From Spirochaetes bacterium RBG_13_51_14 (GTDB lineage: Bacteria; Spirochaetota; UBA4802; UBA5550), in the NCBI GenBank assembly GCA_001829455.1, contig MIBH01000010.1:1-32890 (forward strand): a DNA stretch of 32,890 nt, read 5' to 3'. Position 1 is the first letter of the stretch. Every line of letters starts with the position of its first letter. The notes beneath the pieces are model-generated. The model was not told the origin of the DNA. It was given only the letters and a program-made list of their open reading frames with translations, and did not search any database. The position numbers and the translations under genes are program-made. Of the stretch, positions 1 through 9,233 are shown piece by piece.

Positions 1-390
1 GTCCTCCTCGTCGCCCCAGAGGGAGATTCCCACCATCATGTCGGGGAACCGGTCCCGCGGCACCTTGATGATGCCGTTGGTGGCGCAGTAGGTGGGAATG
101 CGCCGGAAGAATGCCTCCACCCGGTCAAGGTAAAGGGTCGGCTCGCCGCCGATGAGAATGGCGAGATTGACTCCGCGCTCCTTTTCCCTATCGACGAATT
201 CTTCCCACTTGCGGATATCGGGTTCGTCCGGGGATTTTTTGTGTTCGTCCGAAGAGAAAAAGAAGCAGCCCTTGCACCGGAGGTTGCAGTTATTCGTCAC
301 GTCGTAAATGGAGCTCCGGATGTTGAGCTTTGATATTCGCTTATATCGTTCATACCATTCTTTATCCAGTAATGAACTGACGGTATTCAT
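1..390 (-). CDS. radical SAM protein, partial (runs off left edge); paralog of the 444-1538 gene
   Basis: Manual minus-strand translation from ATG at 390: MNTVSSLLDKEWYERYKRISKLNIRSSIYDVTNNCNLRCKGCFFFSSDEHKKSPDEPDIRKWEEFVDREKERGVNLAILIGGEPTL...; CNLRCKGC = CxxxCxxC; GGEP motif. Not in the ORF track because it is open at the edge. Confidence 0.9.
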   Translation of the reverse strand, partial: MNTVSSLLDKEWYERYKRISKLNIRSSIYDVTNNCNLRCKGCFFFSSDEHKKSPDEPDIRKWEEFVDREKERGVNLAILIGGEPTLYLDRVEAFFRRIPTYCATNGIIKVPRDRFPDMMVGISLWGDEED

Positions 391-443
391 GGTATACTCC
401 TCATGTGTTTTCCCGGTCCGGCGGCGGATACTCGGCCGCGTTT

Positions 444-1538
444 CTACAGTTCGAATCCGGGTGGCGGGGTCATGCGCTCCAGGAGGTTTTTCCCCTTGTC
501 GTAGCCGACAACCCAGACCGCGAGGTACGTGTCAACGTAGTCGAGCCACGCCTTGAAGGTCTCCGGGTCCGACGCGTGGCGGTAGAGACGCGCGGTGACC
601 ACGGCGCTTCCGGACGCGTAATGGCGGCAGTCGGCGCAGTCGGTGTCGGGCACGCAGCAGGACGCGCTCCGGTCCCAGGAGAGGTCGGTCCGGTACTGGC
701 GGAAGGATCTGCCCAGTCCGATATCGGTGGACGGGTTCATCCGGGGATAGGAACAGCCGAAAAGGTCATGGAGGCCCAACCGATGGGTGTGCGCAACGAC
801 ATTGTACGGAGAAAAGAGAACATGATCCGGATATGCGGCCAGAACGTCCATCATCGCTTTTCTCGCGAACGAAAGCGACGCGTTGTCATGGCGGAGGGTT
901 CCGGCGTAGCCCACCGGCGCGGAGAAAATATTAAACGTGACCCTGCACTCGTGCCGTGAGAGTGTCTCCATAACGTCGTATATCTCGCCGATATTATCCC
1001 GCGTGAACGTGTAAACGAAGACCGCGCGGGAGTCGCCCTCGTAGTTTTCAATCTGCCGTTCCAGCAGGTGTTTCGCGTTCCGCACACGACGGCTGGTATC
1101 GTCGTTGCCCCACACGGAGATGTGGATCTTGTATCCCACCGATTCCGGTATCATCTTGAAGCCGTTGGTGGCGATGCTGCCGAGAGGAATAACATCGTAG
1201 CAGACCCGGCACAGCTCCGGGACCAGGGACGGCTCCGCGCCCGCCAGCACCACATAGGTAATGCCCCGTTCTTTTTCCGCCTTCATGAGGGCGCGCCAAT
1301 CCACCGGATCGCTGTTATCACCGGTGAACTGCTTTTCACCCTCGTAGTAGTAGCACCCGTCGCACCGGATGTTGCAGCGGTTGGTCATGTCATACGTGGA
1401 TTCGCGGAGGAAAAAGTAACGGCGCACCTTTTCCCACCGCTCCCGGATCGCCGGATCCGCTATGATTTTTGAAAATTTCATTGTATGTTTCTGGACGATA
1501 TTTTCAACGGAAGGCTTTTCTGCGCGTTTAATATTCAT
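444..1538 (-). CDS. radical SAM protein with C-terminal Cys-rich (SPASM/twitch-like) region
   Basis: TNRCNIRCDGCYYYEG (CxxxCxxC), AGAEPS motif, C-terminal SCCVPDTDCADCRHYASGSA. Confidence 0.9.
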   Translation of the reverse strand: MNIKRAEKPSVENIVQKHTMKFSKIIADPAIRERWEKVRRYFFLRESTYDMTNRCNIRCDGCYYYEGEKQFTGDNSDPVDWRALMKAEKERGITYVVLAGAEPSLVPELCRVCYDVIPLGSIATNGFKMIPESVGYKIHISVWGNDDTSRRVRNAKHLLERQIENYEGDSRAVFVYTFTRDNIGEIYDVMETLSRHECRVTFNIFSAPVGYAGTLRHDNASLSFARKAMMDVLAAYPDHVLFSPYNVVAHTHRLGLHDLFGCSYPRMNPSTDIGLGRSFRQYRTDLSWDRSASCCVPDTDCADCRHYASGSAVVTARLYRHASDPETFKAWLDYVDTYLAVWVVGYDKGKNLLERMTPPPGFEL

Positions 1539-1589
1539 GGTTTAACCCATTCACATACGACGATATTTTTTACTCAATGTACTAAATAT

Positions 1590-1847
1590 TTATAGTTCCT
1601 TCAACTTTTCATCAATATATTCCGCGATTAATCTCACGGTCTTCAGCTTCGGGTAATCGTCTTCATCGATGGTCACGCCATACTCGTCCTGAAGAACCAG
1701 CACCACCGTTGTAAGGTCCATGCTGTCGATTCCCAGTTCGTCGATGAGATCGACCTCCGGATCAAAGGTTTCCGGGGTCACGTCCTCCAGCTTCAGCTCG
1801 TCGATAAGAATTTCCGCGACGCGAAGAATCAATTTTTTTTCCGCCAT
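1590..1847 (-). CDS. acyl carrier protein
   Basis: 85 aa, phosphopantetheine site DELGIDSMDLTTVVLVLQDEYGVTI. Confidence 0.93.
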   Translation of the reverse strand: MAEKKLILRVAEILIDELKLEDVTPETFDPEVDLIDELGIDSMDLTTVVLVLQDEYGVTIDEDDYPKLKTVRLIAEYIDEKLKEL

Positions 1848-1881
1848 GTATGTTCCTCCATTGAAAGTTGCGTGGTCAATG

Positions 1882-2319
1882 CTATGAGCGGGTGCGCGGT
1901 GCCGTCGCCATCAGACCGTTGCACGCGATCTGACCGTTACACAACACCCTGAATTTGTACACGGACGGATCGTGTTTATCCGGCGTTACCGTCACTTGCA
2001 GGGTGTCACCGGGCCGGACAAACTGCCTGAATCTCACTCTGCTTATTCCTGAAATGGCAATATCCCTGCTGTTTCTTTTCGCATGTTCCTTAAGCACATC
2101 GGAAACGATGGCGATCTGCGCGATCCCGGGAAGAATAGGCGAACCGGGGAAATGTCCGTCGAACCATAATGAACCTGTCTCAAGCCTTGTTTCCGCTGAA
2201 ATGCCGTGCGCGTCGGTTTCCGTAAGGTTTTTTAAAAAATGCCAGAGTTCATTCATTCCCGTGTATCCGCTCTCTACCCCGCCATTGAGTTGCTGATGTA
2301 TATCAAGATGCTTCCACAA
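1882..2319 (-). CDS. 3-hydroxyacyl-ACP dehydratase (FabZ/FabA-like hotdog)
   Basis: WFDGHFPGSPILPGIAQIAIVSDVL active-site motif; adjacent to ACP. The start may be a downstream ATG. Confidence 0.88.
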   Translation of the reverse strand: MWKHLDIHQQLNGGVESGYTGMNELWHFLKNLTETDAHGISAETRLETGSLWFDGHFPGSPILPGIAQIAIVSDVLKEHAKRNSRDIAISGISRVRFRQFVRPGDTLQVTVTPDKHDPSVYKFRVLCNGQIACNGLMATAPRTRS

Positions 2320-2431
2320 GCCAGGTTATACGATTATCTGTATGATAGATTTTTATATTGAACCGCGCACGGCTTGCAGACAGCGGCTTTTACTAAAATC
2401 AAAGGCCATATCGATGTCAAGAAAAAAAACA

Positions 2432-3898
2432 TCACTGATCCCGGCGCTCCTTAATTGCCAGCGCTTCCGCGAGCATTCCGCCGGCAAACCCGCATTTCAG
2501 GACATGCGTGGAAACCTTTTCAGGACGAAAGCCCGCCGCGGCCAGCGATTTCCTGATGCGGCGTTCTGTTCGCGAGTGCAGCCAGACTCCCTGCCGCATT
2601 GCGTTTCCGACCTGGGTGAAGAATCGAAAAAAGGAACGGTGCGCGGTGGTGAAATAGAAAGCCCCGCCCGGTTTGATGCATGGCGATATTTTATTGAACA
2701 GCGAGCCCAGGTCGCCCACGTACTCAAAGCATGAGAAGGAGCAGATAACGTCATACCCGCCGTCGAGTTCCATTGTCTCAATATCGCCGGTCCGGACGAT
2801 GATGTTTGACAGCTGCTCGGCCGATTCTTTTTGTTTCAGCACCGCAGCCATGTTCTCGGACAATTCGACCGCCGTGACTTCCCGGCAGTGCCGGGCTATG
2901 GCACGGGTAAAGAGGCCGGTGCCGGCGCCGATTTCCAGCACGCGGTGTTCCGGCGTCAGCAGCTTTAAAAAATGTTCATTGAACAGTTCTCGTTCTTTTC
3001 TGTAGATCCGGGAGCCGCACCGCTCCGCGTCATAGCAGCCGGTGATACTGTCGTAAAAAACCGACGCCGGGCCGGCGGCCGCCGATGAAGAGTCCGCCGG
3101 CTTCATGATCGGACGGCCGATACAGTCGGACAGGGGAATCACCGCGATGCCCCTGGCTTTCAGTCCGTCGAGGACCGCGCTCACTTCATCGAGCCATGCG
3201 CGGACGTTAAAATTTCCGCCGGGAGCGACGTCATGCATGAGAATAATATCGCCCGGTTTTACGCGCCGGAGGATTTTTTTCGACAGGTTCCTGATGCGCC
3301 GGTTGCCGGCGTCGCGGGCGCGGCAGCTGAAATTGACGCAGTACAATCCCGATTCGAGGAGCACGCGCCAGAGCCGGGGGTTCGTAATTCCGGCTGGAGG
3401 CCTGAACGCGAAGGACGCAATGCCCGATTCCAACAACACCTCCCGGGTTTTGTTTATTTCTTCGCGCAGCGTATCTGTTTTTTTTAGCATGAGCAGCGGC
3501 GAGTGGTGGTACGAATGATTGCCAACGCTGTGTCCGCGGGAGAGTATCTCCCGCATCAGACCGCGGTGCAGGGTCGCGCGCCGGCCGGTAACGAAAAAAG
3601 TCGCTGGAACGCCCTGTTGTGCCAGCAGGTCCAGCAGAGCCGGCGTGGTGTCCGGGTCAGGGCCGTCGTCGAAGGTAAGGGCAACCGCGCGCGAGTCCCT
3701 TTTGCCGCGGCTTACAATTGGAAGGTAGAAGCTCAGCCGTGGAAAAAAGGGAGCCACGAAGCAAGTGATGAGAAAAAGCGCCAGTGGGATTCCCGCACAA
3801 CGGATATCGATAAAGGCCAGAATGATGGCCGCCTGGAGCGCGACGAGTCCCGCCAGGTGCGCCGGGGCCAGGGGAACGATTGTGGGACCCCTGCTCAT
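2432..3898 (-). CDS. fusion: N-terminal TM segment, NodB-type polysaccharide deacetylase, class I SAM methyltransferase
   Basis: Deacetylase motifs TFDDGPD, HSVGNHSYHH, FRPPAG, ILMHD; then SAM-binding VLEIGAGTGLFTRAIA...VTAVELSENM in the same ORF. 4-nt overlap with the upstream gene. Confidence 0.88.
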   Translation of the reverse strand: MSRGPTIVPLAPAHLAGLVALQAAIILAFIDIRCAGIPLALFLITCFVAPFFPRLSFYLPIVSRGKRDSRAVALTFDDGPDPDTTPALLDLLAQQGVPATFFVTGRRATLHRGLMREILSRGHSVGNHSYHHSPLLMLKKTDTLREEINKTREVLLESGIASFAFRPPAGITNPRLWRVLLESGLYCVNFSCRARDAGNRRIRNLSKKILRRVKPGDIILMHDVAPGGNFNVRAWLDEVSAVLDGLKARGIAVIPLSDCIGRPIMKPADSSSAAAGPASVFYDSITGCYDAERCGSRIYRKERELFNEHFLKLLTPEHRVLEIGAGTGLFTRAIARHCREVTAVELSENMAAVLKQKESAEQLSNIIVRTGDIETMELDGGYDVICSFSCFEYVGDLGSLFNKISPCIKPGGAFYFTTAHRSFFRFFTQVGNAMRQGVWLHSRTERRIRKSLAAAGFRPEKVSTHVLKCGFAGGMLAEALAIKERRDQ

Positions 3899-5241
3899 CT
3901 GATCATGTGCTCCCAGAGCGGGCCGGTATGGCCCTGTTTGTGCAGGCGCGAGATCAGGCGGGCGGCCCTGCTTCCGCCCGTTCCGATGAACCAGTTTTCC
4001 TTTCCCTTCGCGAGATCGGCGACGATGCGGTAGATCTCCTCGCTGCTGATGCTCCGGGACTGATAGAAGACCGGTTCCAGCAGGTCGTCGGATTTGGATA
4101 TCTGGCCCTCCTTGAGCGCTATGTCGTAAATCCGCGTGTTCGGGTAGATCCTGATACCGCAGAAGAAAAAGATAACGGTTTTCTCAAGCCGCTCCGCGTT
4201 TCGCAAGGTCTCGTCGAGCGTATCCCGGTTTTCGCCGGGCCCGCCCAGGAGGATGTAATGGGCAGCGTACAGGCCCGCGTCCAGCGCGGCCGCGTGCGCG
4301 GCGAACACGTCATTGATGCTGAAGGGCTTCCGGTACGCGGCGAGCATCGGACCTGAGAGTGATTCCGTCCCGAACTCGGCGTGGGTCATGCCGGCGTCAT
4401 GCATGACGCGGTAATAGTCATCCGGAGGCTTCGTCGGCGCGAAAAAGGCGCCCCAGGGAATTGAGAGGCCCTTCTTTTTAAAGGCGCGGGCGACCTCGGC
4501 GCTGTGCTGATAGGATCCGTTAAACACTGAATCGGTTATGAAAAAATACTTAGCGCCGGCACGCTCAAGAGCGAGGGCGGTGTCAGCCACTTCATCCGCC
4601 GGGATGAGCCGAAACTCCGCGCCTTCTATAAAGGGGTAGGTGCAATAGATGCAGGTGTAGCAGCACCCGCGCTTGGTCTGCAGGTTGAGCATTCCGCCCC
4701 GGGCGATGTAATAGTGCGCGTGAGCGCCGCCGTCAAACTTCCTGTGAAATTCCGTATCTAGAGGAGCGGGCACGGCTTCCGAGGAAGCCCCGGTTATGAC
4801 CCCGGGAATGGCGGCGGCGTTTCCACCCGTTTCGATCGCGTCAAGGAGCAGGGAAAGGCGTTCTCCTTCGCCGATGATTCCGTAGTCGGCCTTCAGTATA
4901 TCCATCAATTTTTTCGGGAAGATAGTGAACCCGCTTCCGCCGAGAACAATCGCGGCAGTGGAGTGTCTGCGAATGGCTTCCACCAGATTCCGGTAGATCG
5001 GGATAAAGCTCTTCGTGTCATGGGAATCAACGTTGTCGATATTCCGCAACGAGAGGCCTATAACGTCGGGGACGAAGTCATTGATGATGCTGATGAGGGG
5101 ATCCATGCCCTTCATGATATTGATGTCCGCGATCCGTACGATGTGCCGGCTCGAAAGCGCGGCGGTGACGTAGTCGAGTCCCAGGGGATAGACATAGTAG
5201 GGGGTTCTCACGGTGTTCGCCGATATGAGCAGTACTTTCAT
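3895..5241 (-). CDS. B12-binding-domain radical SAM protein, lipid-biosynthesis type
   Basis: N-terminal MKVLLISANTVRTPYYVYPLGLDYVTAAL (Rossmann/B12-binding-like), KRGCCYTCIYCTYPF (CxxxCxxC), GGPGE motif. 4-nt overlaps on both sides. Confidence 0.9.
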   Translation of the reverse strand: MKVLLISANTVRTPYYVYPLGLDYVTAALSSRHIVRIADINIMKGMDPLISIINDFVPDVIGLSLRNIDNVDSHDTKSFIPIYRNLVEAIRRHSTAAIVLGGSGFTIFPKKLMDILKADYGIIGEGERLSLLLDAIETGGNAAAIPGVITGASSEAVPAPLDTEFHRKFDGGAHAHYYIARGGMLNLQTKRGCCYTCIYCTYPFIEGAEFRLIPADEVADTALALERAGAKYFFITDSVFNGSYQHSAEVARAFKKKGLSIPWGAFFAPTKPPDDYYRVMHDAGMTHAEFGTESLSGPMLAAYRKPFSINDVFAAHAAALDAGLYAAHYILLGGPGENRDTLDETLRNAERLEKTVIFFFCGIRIYPNTRIYDIALKEGQISKSDDLLEPVFYQSRSISSEEIYRIVADLAKGKENWFIGTGGSRAARLISRLHKQGHTGPLWEHMIR

Positions 5242-7415
5242 AACGGCCCGGCAGTAATTTCAATAGCGGTTATGAAGCTGCCGAGGCCCAGGAGAAGAAT
5301 TCCCTTTCCGCCGAGGGAGCATTCGGTGCCGCCCGCGAGGGCCTCCGGAATGGCGCCTTCTCGCGCCAGCCGCGCGGCTATCGCCGCGGCAGCTGCCGAG
5401 GCGGAGGGGAATTCTCCGATGAAAGAGCGGTAGTCGATGACCGGGCCGGTGAAGGCGGATATGTTCAGGAATTCATGAAGCTGTTTGTCACCTGCAGATC
5501 GCTCCCCGGCCGGTATGCCGGCGAAGAGTGCGGCGTACGATGCGTTAATTCTTTCGGGTCCGCCCAGGGATTGAACCAGCGAATCGACAGCGGAAGAATT
5601 GACGCGTGCATTCCCGAAGAAGAGCGGCGCCATTCCGATGCCGGCCGGCGACTCGGCAGCGCGCAGACAGAGGGCGCCGCCGCCGTCGGAATGCTCCCGG
5701 GAGGCGCGGACCGATCCGTCGAACAGGGGCGACAGGGTATCATGATGCTCGTCCGCGCCCATGAGTAAAAGGACCTCGCCGTACGCGGCTGTCAGGGAGG
5801 CGGCGTACAATGCCTGCTCGAAAGAATAATCTCCGCCGGTGGCGGTGATATTGGCGCCGGTCGCCTTGAGCCAGATGGCGGCCTGTCCGGCCGGTGCGTT
5901 GTGCACCGATCCAACGAAATCGGTGGGGCTGACGAACTGTTCGTTTGATTCAAACAGCTTTGACAGGAAATCGCCGGTTTCCGAGAGCGGACCCAGGCCG
6001 GTGCCGAAAAATATGGATGATATCGTTATCCCGGCCCCGGCGAGTTCGCGCGCTTCCATGGCCATCGAGAGTACGATGCGCGGCAGCCGTTTGAGCCTCC
6101 TCACCTCACGCGCGGGGAGCTTTTTCGAGATATCCGCCAGCGGAAGCGCACCACGGCAGCTTTTTCCTACCTGTAGATTCCGGAGCGTCGTGTCCATGTC
6201 TCCGGCGCCGGTAATGCAGGTGCTTCCCAGCACTTCAAATCGGAATGAGTGCTGCAGCGCCGGCCTTTCACGAGCTGCGCCTGGTTTCGACAGCACCAGG
6301 CAGGCGTTGTTACCGCCGAAGCCGAAGGAATTGGAAAGGACCGTGGAGATTTTTTTATGGAGCGGTTGAAGCACCGGTTTGAGTTTCAGCTCCGGGTCCG
6401 GTTCGACGCAGCCGGTGTTTGCCGGGATGAGGCCCTCCCCGATGACAATGGAGCTGATGACCGCTTCGATGGCGCCGGCCGCGGCGAGTGAATGGCCGGT
6501 CGCTCCTTTCACCGACGACAGTGGCGGGATCGCGTCCCCGAACAGCGCCCGGACAGCCCGAGCCTCGGCCAGGTCGTTATCCAGGGTGCCGGTGCCGTGG
6601 AGGTTGATATATTCAATGTCCGAGGCTGATATGCCCGCGTTTCCGATGGCGCTCTTCATGGCGGCCAGCGCCCCATCGCCCTGAGGGTGGGGGGCCGCGG
6701 GGTGGTACGCGTCGCAGGAGAGCCCCCCGCCGAGGATCTCGGCGATGGCGCCGACGGGTCTGGATTCGGCGGCCTCAAGCAGGAGCATGGCCGATCCCTC
6801 GGCCACGGTCATGCCGCGCCGGGACCGGTCCAGGGGCCGGGAGCCGGCCGGGTCGATGAGCTGAAGGGAATTAAACCCGTAATAGGTAAGCCGGCACAGG
6901 GCGTCGGCTCCGCCGGCGAGAACGCGCCGCGCCCTGCCGGACCGCAATAGCTCAAAGGCAAGTATGATCGCTGCGGTGCCGGAAGAGCAGGCCGTGGTGA
7001 CGGTGATGACGAGTCCTTCGCAACGGAAAACGTCGGCGCAGTATTCAGCCACCGAGGAGGTTGAATGATAGCGGTACGGACCGGAATCTTTCTCCCCGTT
7101 CTTCAACAGTACTTCGGTGCGAGGCATGCCCCCGGTGGTTGTGCCGATGATGATGGCGTCCGGTATGATGTCCCTGCCGGCAAGGGCTTCCCGCGCGGCG
7201 GTGATGGCGAGTGTGTGCGTCCGTGGCAGGTCGACCGCCTCCCCAAGTCCGGGGATTTCGCCTGTCGGAAAGTTATTGCCCGGCGATGCAGGGAACAGGC
7301 TGAGCGGCTTTATCCCGGAACTGTTTTTCTTCAGGGCGTCGTGATGTGCGGGAATGCCGATTCCGAGCGAGCTGGCGATTCCCATCCCGGTGATATAAAC
7401 CCCGACGCTGTTCAA
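5238..7415 (-). CDS. ketosynthase fused to a chain-length-factor-like ketosynthase domain
   Basis: N-half: TACSSG (Cys), NLHGTGT (His), KGATGHSLAAAG (His), SNSFGFGGNNACLV. C-half: KS-like fold with Cys replaced (TATGGDYSFEQALYAASL), resembling beta-ketoacyl synthase N-terminal-like (PF13723-type) proteins. Confidence 0.88.
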   Translation of the reverse strand: MNSVGVYITGMGIASSLGIGIPAHHDALKKNSSGIKPLSLFPASPGNNFPTGEIPGLGEAVDLPRTHTLAITAAREALAGRDIIPDAIIIGTTTGGMPRTEVLLKNGEKDSGPYRYHSTSSVAEYCADVFRCEGLVITVTTACSSGTAAIILAFELLRSGRARRVLAGGADALCRLTYYGFNSLQLIDPAGSRPLDRSRRGMTVAEGSAMLLLEAAESRPVGAIAEILGGGLSCDAYHPAAPHPQGDGALAAMKSAIGNAGISASDIEYINLHGTGTLDNDLAEARAVRALFGDAIPPLSSVKGATGHSLAAAGAIEAVISSIVIGEGLIPANTGCVEPDPELKLKPVLQPLHKKISTVLSNSFGFGGNNACLVLSKPGAARERPALQHSFRFEVLGSTCITGAGDMDTTLRNLQVGKSCRGALPLADISKKLPAREVRRLKRLPRIVLSMAMEARELAGAGITISSIFFGTGLGPLSETGDFLSKLFESNEQFVSPTDFVGSVHNAPAGQAAIWLKATGANITATGGDYSFEQALYAASLTAAYGEVLLLMGADEHHDTLSPLFDGSVRASREHSDGGGALCLRAAESPAGIGMAPLFFGNARVNSSAVDSLVQSLGGPERINASYAALFAGIPAGERSAGDKQLHEFLNISAFTGPVIDYRSFIGEFPSASAAAAAIAARLAREGAIPEALAGGTECSLGGKGILLLGLGSFITAIEITAGPL

Positions 7416-7420
7416 TACCG

Positions 7421-7678
7421 CTACCCCTTGCGATTCTTGATGATATGTTCTGCGAGGGTTATGAGTGTGGCAAAAACTTTTTGTCCAAGTTCCTTATTGT
7501 CGATCTTCACGCCGTATTCCCGGTCGATCATCATGGCGAGCTCCAGAATGTCGATTGAATCAATGCCGATGGTACCTCCCACGAGCCGATCGTCTTCCTT
7601 GAAGTCGTCGGGAGTGATGTCGATCAGGTCCAGCGCATCGATTATTTTTTCCTTCAGTTCAACAATCAGTTCTTCCAT
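7421..7678 (-). CDS. acyl carrier protein
   Basis: 85 aa, GTIGIDSIDILELAMMIDREYGVKIDN. Confidence 0.93.
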   Translation of the reverse strand: MEELIVELKEKIIDALDLIDITPDDFKEDDRLVGGTIGIDSIDILELAMMIDREYGVKIDNKELGQKVFATLITLAEHIIKNRKG

Positions 7679-7900
7679 TCAATTCCTCAGTAATGGCATC
7701 TAAACCGTGCAGGACCGATTGAGCGTGTCTTCAGGTCTATGAAAGTATGCGTTGTATATTTCCAGATATGAGACCCATCAGGAGACGCGGCCCGGGAGTA
7801 TCATTCCTTGATACATCAGCCTCTCCGTGCTGTTACCCTCTAGAGCGGCATACCGTACGGAAAGCTAAAAAAGCACCCAAATAATATTTAAAGGATACTT

Positions 7901-7923
7901 TTGGCATATAACCGGTATGTCAA
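7901..7923. promoter_or_regulatory. imperfect inverted repeat in divergent promoter region (candidate operator)
   Basis: TTGGCATA-TAACCGG-TATGTCAA; arms match 7/8. Lies between the divergent ACP and dehydratase operons. Confidence 0.35.
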
Positions 7924-7993
7924 GATATTTTTATTGACACCGATCCGGCGATAAACCTAAGGTATCGTACCACAACCAGCCGGTTAATTCAGC

Positions 7994-8437
7994 ATGTACG
8001 ACATCGAGAAATTGATCCCTCATCGCGGCAGAATGAAGCTCGTTGGCGACATCATCGAAATCGATGATGACCGGTGCGTTACCGCGTCGATCGTATCCAA
8101 TGAATGGCCGCTGCGCGCGGATGGATACGTCGATGCAATTATTTTGATAGAGCTGACGGCTCAGACCGCCGGCGTTCATTTCGGCTGGGATGAGATGAAG
8201 AGGGGAAAAGAGAACGCCGGCACGGTGGGATGGCTGGTGGGAATAAAGAACGCCATGTTGTACCGCGACCGGATCGCCGTGGGATCAAACATTGTGATCT
8301 CGATTGAGGACCGGAAGAGCGACGATACCTACGCCGAGATAATCGGCACGGCGCGGGTTGAGTCAGAGGTCATCGGGGAAATAATGCTTCAGGTCTTCCG
8401 GCCCGAAACGACACATCAGCAGGGAGCACCGTCATGA
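7994..8437 (+). CDS. ApeP-like 3-hydroxyacyl-ACP dehydratase
   Basis: MYDIEKLIPHRGRMKLVGDIIEIDDD...AIILIELTAQTAGVHFGW, the pattern of aryl-polyene-type dehydratases. Confidence 0.8.
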   Translation: MYDIEKLIPHRGRMKLVGDIIEIDDDRCVTASIVSNEWPLRADGYVDAIILIELTAQTAGVHFGWDEMKRGKENAGTVGWLVGIKNAMLYRDRIAVGSNIVISIEDRKSDDTYAEIIGTARVESEVIGEIMLQVFRPETTHQQGAPS

Positions 8438-9171
8438 GCGAAGAATCAAACAGCCGCGTCGCCATTGTCACCGGCGGGAGCAGGGGGATCGGACGCGCCA
8501 TAGCCCTTGAGCTGGCACGCACCGGCTACTACGTCATCATTAATTACCGTTCCAACGATCAGGCCGCAGCCGACACCCTGGACCAGATAAAAGCGCAGGG
8601 CGGCAGCGGCGAGATCATGAAGTTCGATGTGGCCGATTCCGCGGAAGCGGAGCGGGCGCTGGACGATATCATGAAGCGTTTCGCCGCGATTGACGCGCTC
8701 GTGAATAACGCCGGCATCGCCGCGGACAACCTTTTTCTCATGATGCCCGAGGCAGACTGGGACGCGGTCATCGCGACCACGCTCAAGGGTTTCTACAACA
8801 TGACCAAGCCGGTTCTCAAAAAAATGCTGCGCCAGAAAAAGGGATCGGTGGTTTCCATCGCCTCGGTGGCGGGGATGATCGGCAACAAGGGACAGGCGAA
8901 TTATTCAGCCGCCAAGGCGGGCCTCATCGGTGCGAGCCGGTCAGTGGCTTCGGAGATAGCAAAAAAAGGCATCCGGGTCAACGTGGTGGCTCCCGGCCTC
9001 ATCGAGACCGATATGATAAAGGACGCCCCGGTCGAGTTGATTAAGAACATCATTCCCATGGGCAGGATCGGCAAGCCGGAGGAGGTCGCGAAGGTGGTGC
9101 GGTTCCTCTGCTCTGACGATGCTTCGTATATCACCGGCCAGGTGATATCGGTCAACGGCGGAATGATATAA
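8434..9171 (+). CDS. fabG: 3-oxoacyl-ACP reductase (SDR)
   Basis: VTGGSRGIGRAIA, NNAGIA, YSAAKAG; ATGA overlap with the upstream gene. Confidence 0.93.
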   Translation: MSEESNSRVAIVTGGSRGIGRAIALELARTGYYVIINYRSNDQAAADTLDQIKAQGGSGEIMKFDVADSAEAERALDDIMKRFAAIDALVNNAGIAADNLFLMMPEADWDAVIATTLKGFYNMTKPVLKKMLRQKKGSVVSIASVAGMIGNKGQANYSAAKAGLIGASRSVASEIAKKGIRVNVVAPGLIETDMIKDAPVELIKNIIPMGRIGKPEEVAKVVRFLCSDDASYITGQVISVNGGMI

Positions 9172-9180
9172 GAATAGTAC

Positions 9181-9201
9181 CCCCTCCCTTGATGGGAGGG
9201 G
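9181..9201. repeat. perfect 8-bp-stem hairpin CCCCTCCC-TTGAT-GGGAGGGG
   Basis: Direct reading; located between fabG and the lolA-like gene. Confidence 0.85.
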
Positions 9202-9233
9202 AAGGGGAGGGAAAATTCCCGGAAAAAGTTAAA

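Noticed and set aside
3503-4356. Overlapping + strand ORFs of 156-176 aa
   Set aside because: Opposite the deacetylase-methyltransferase and radical SAM genes; high-GC shadow ORFs with no recognisable motifs.
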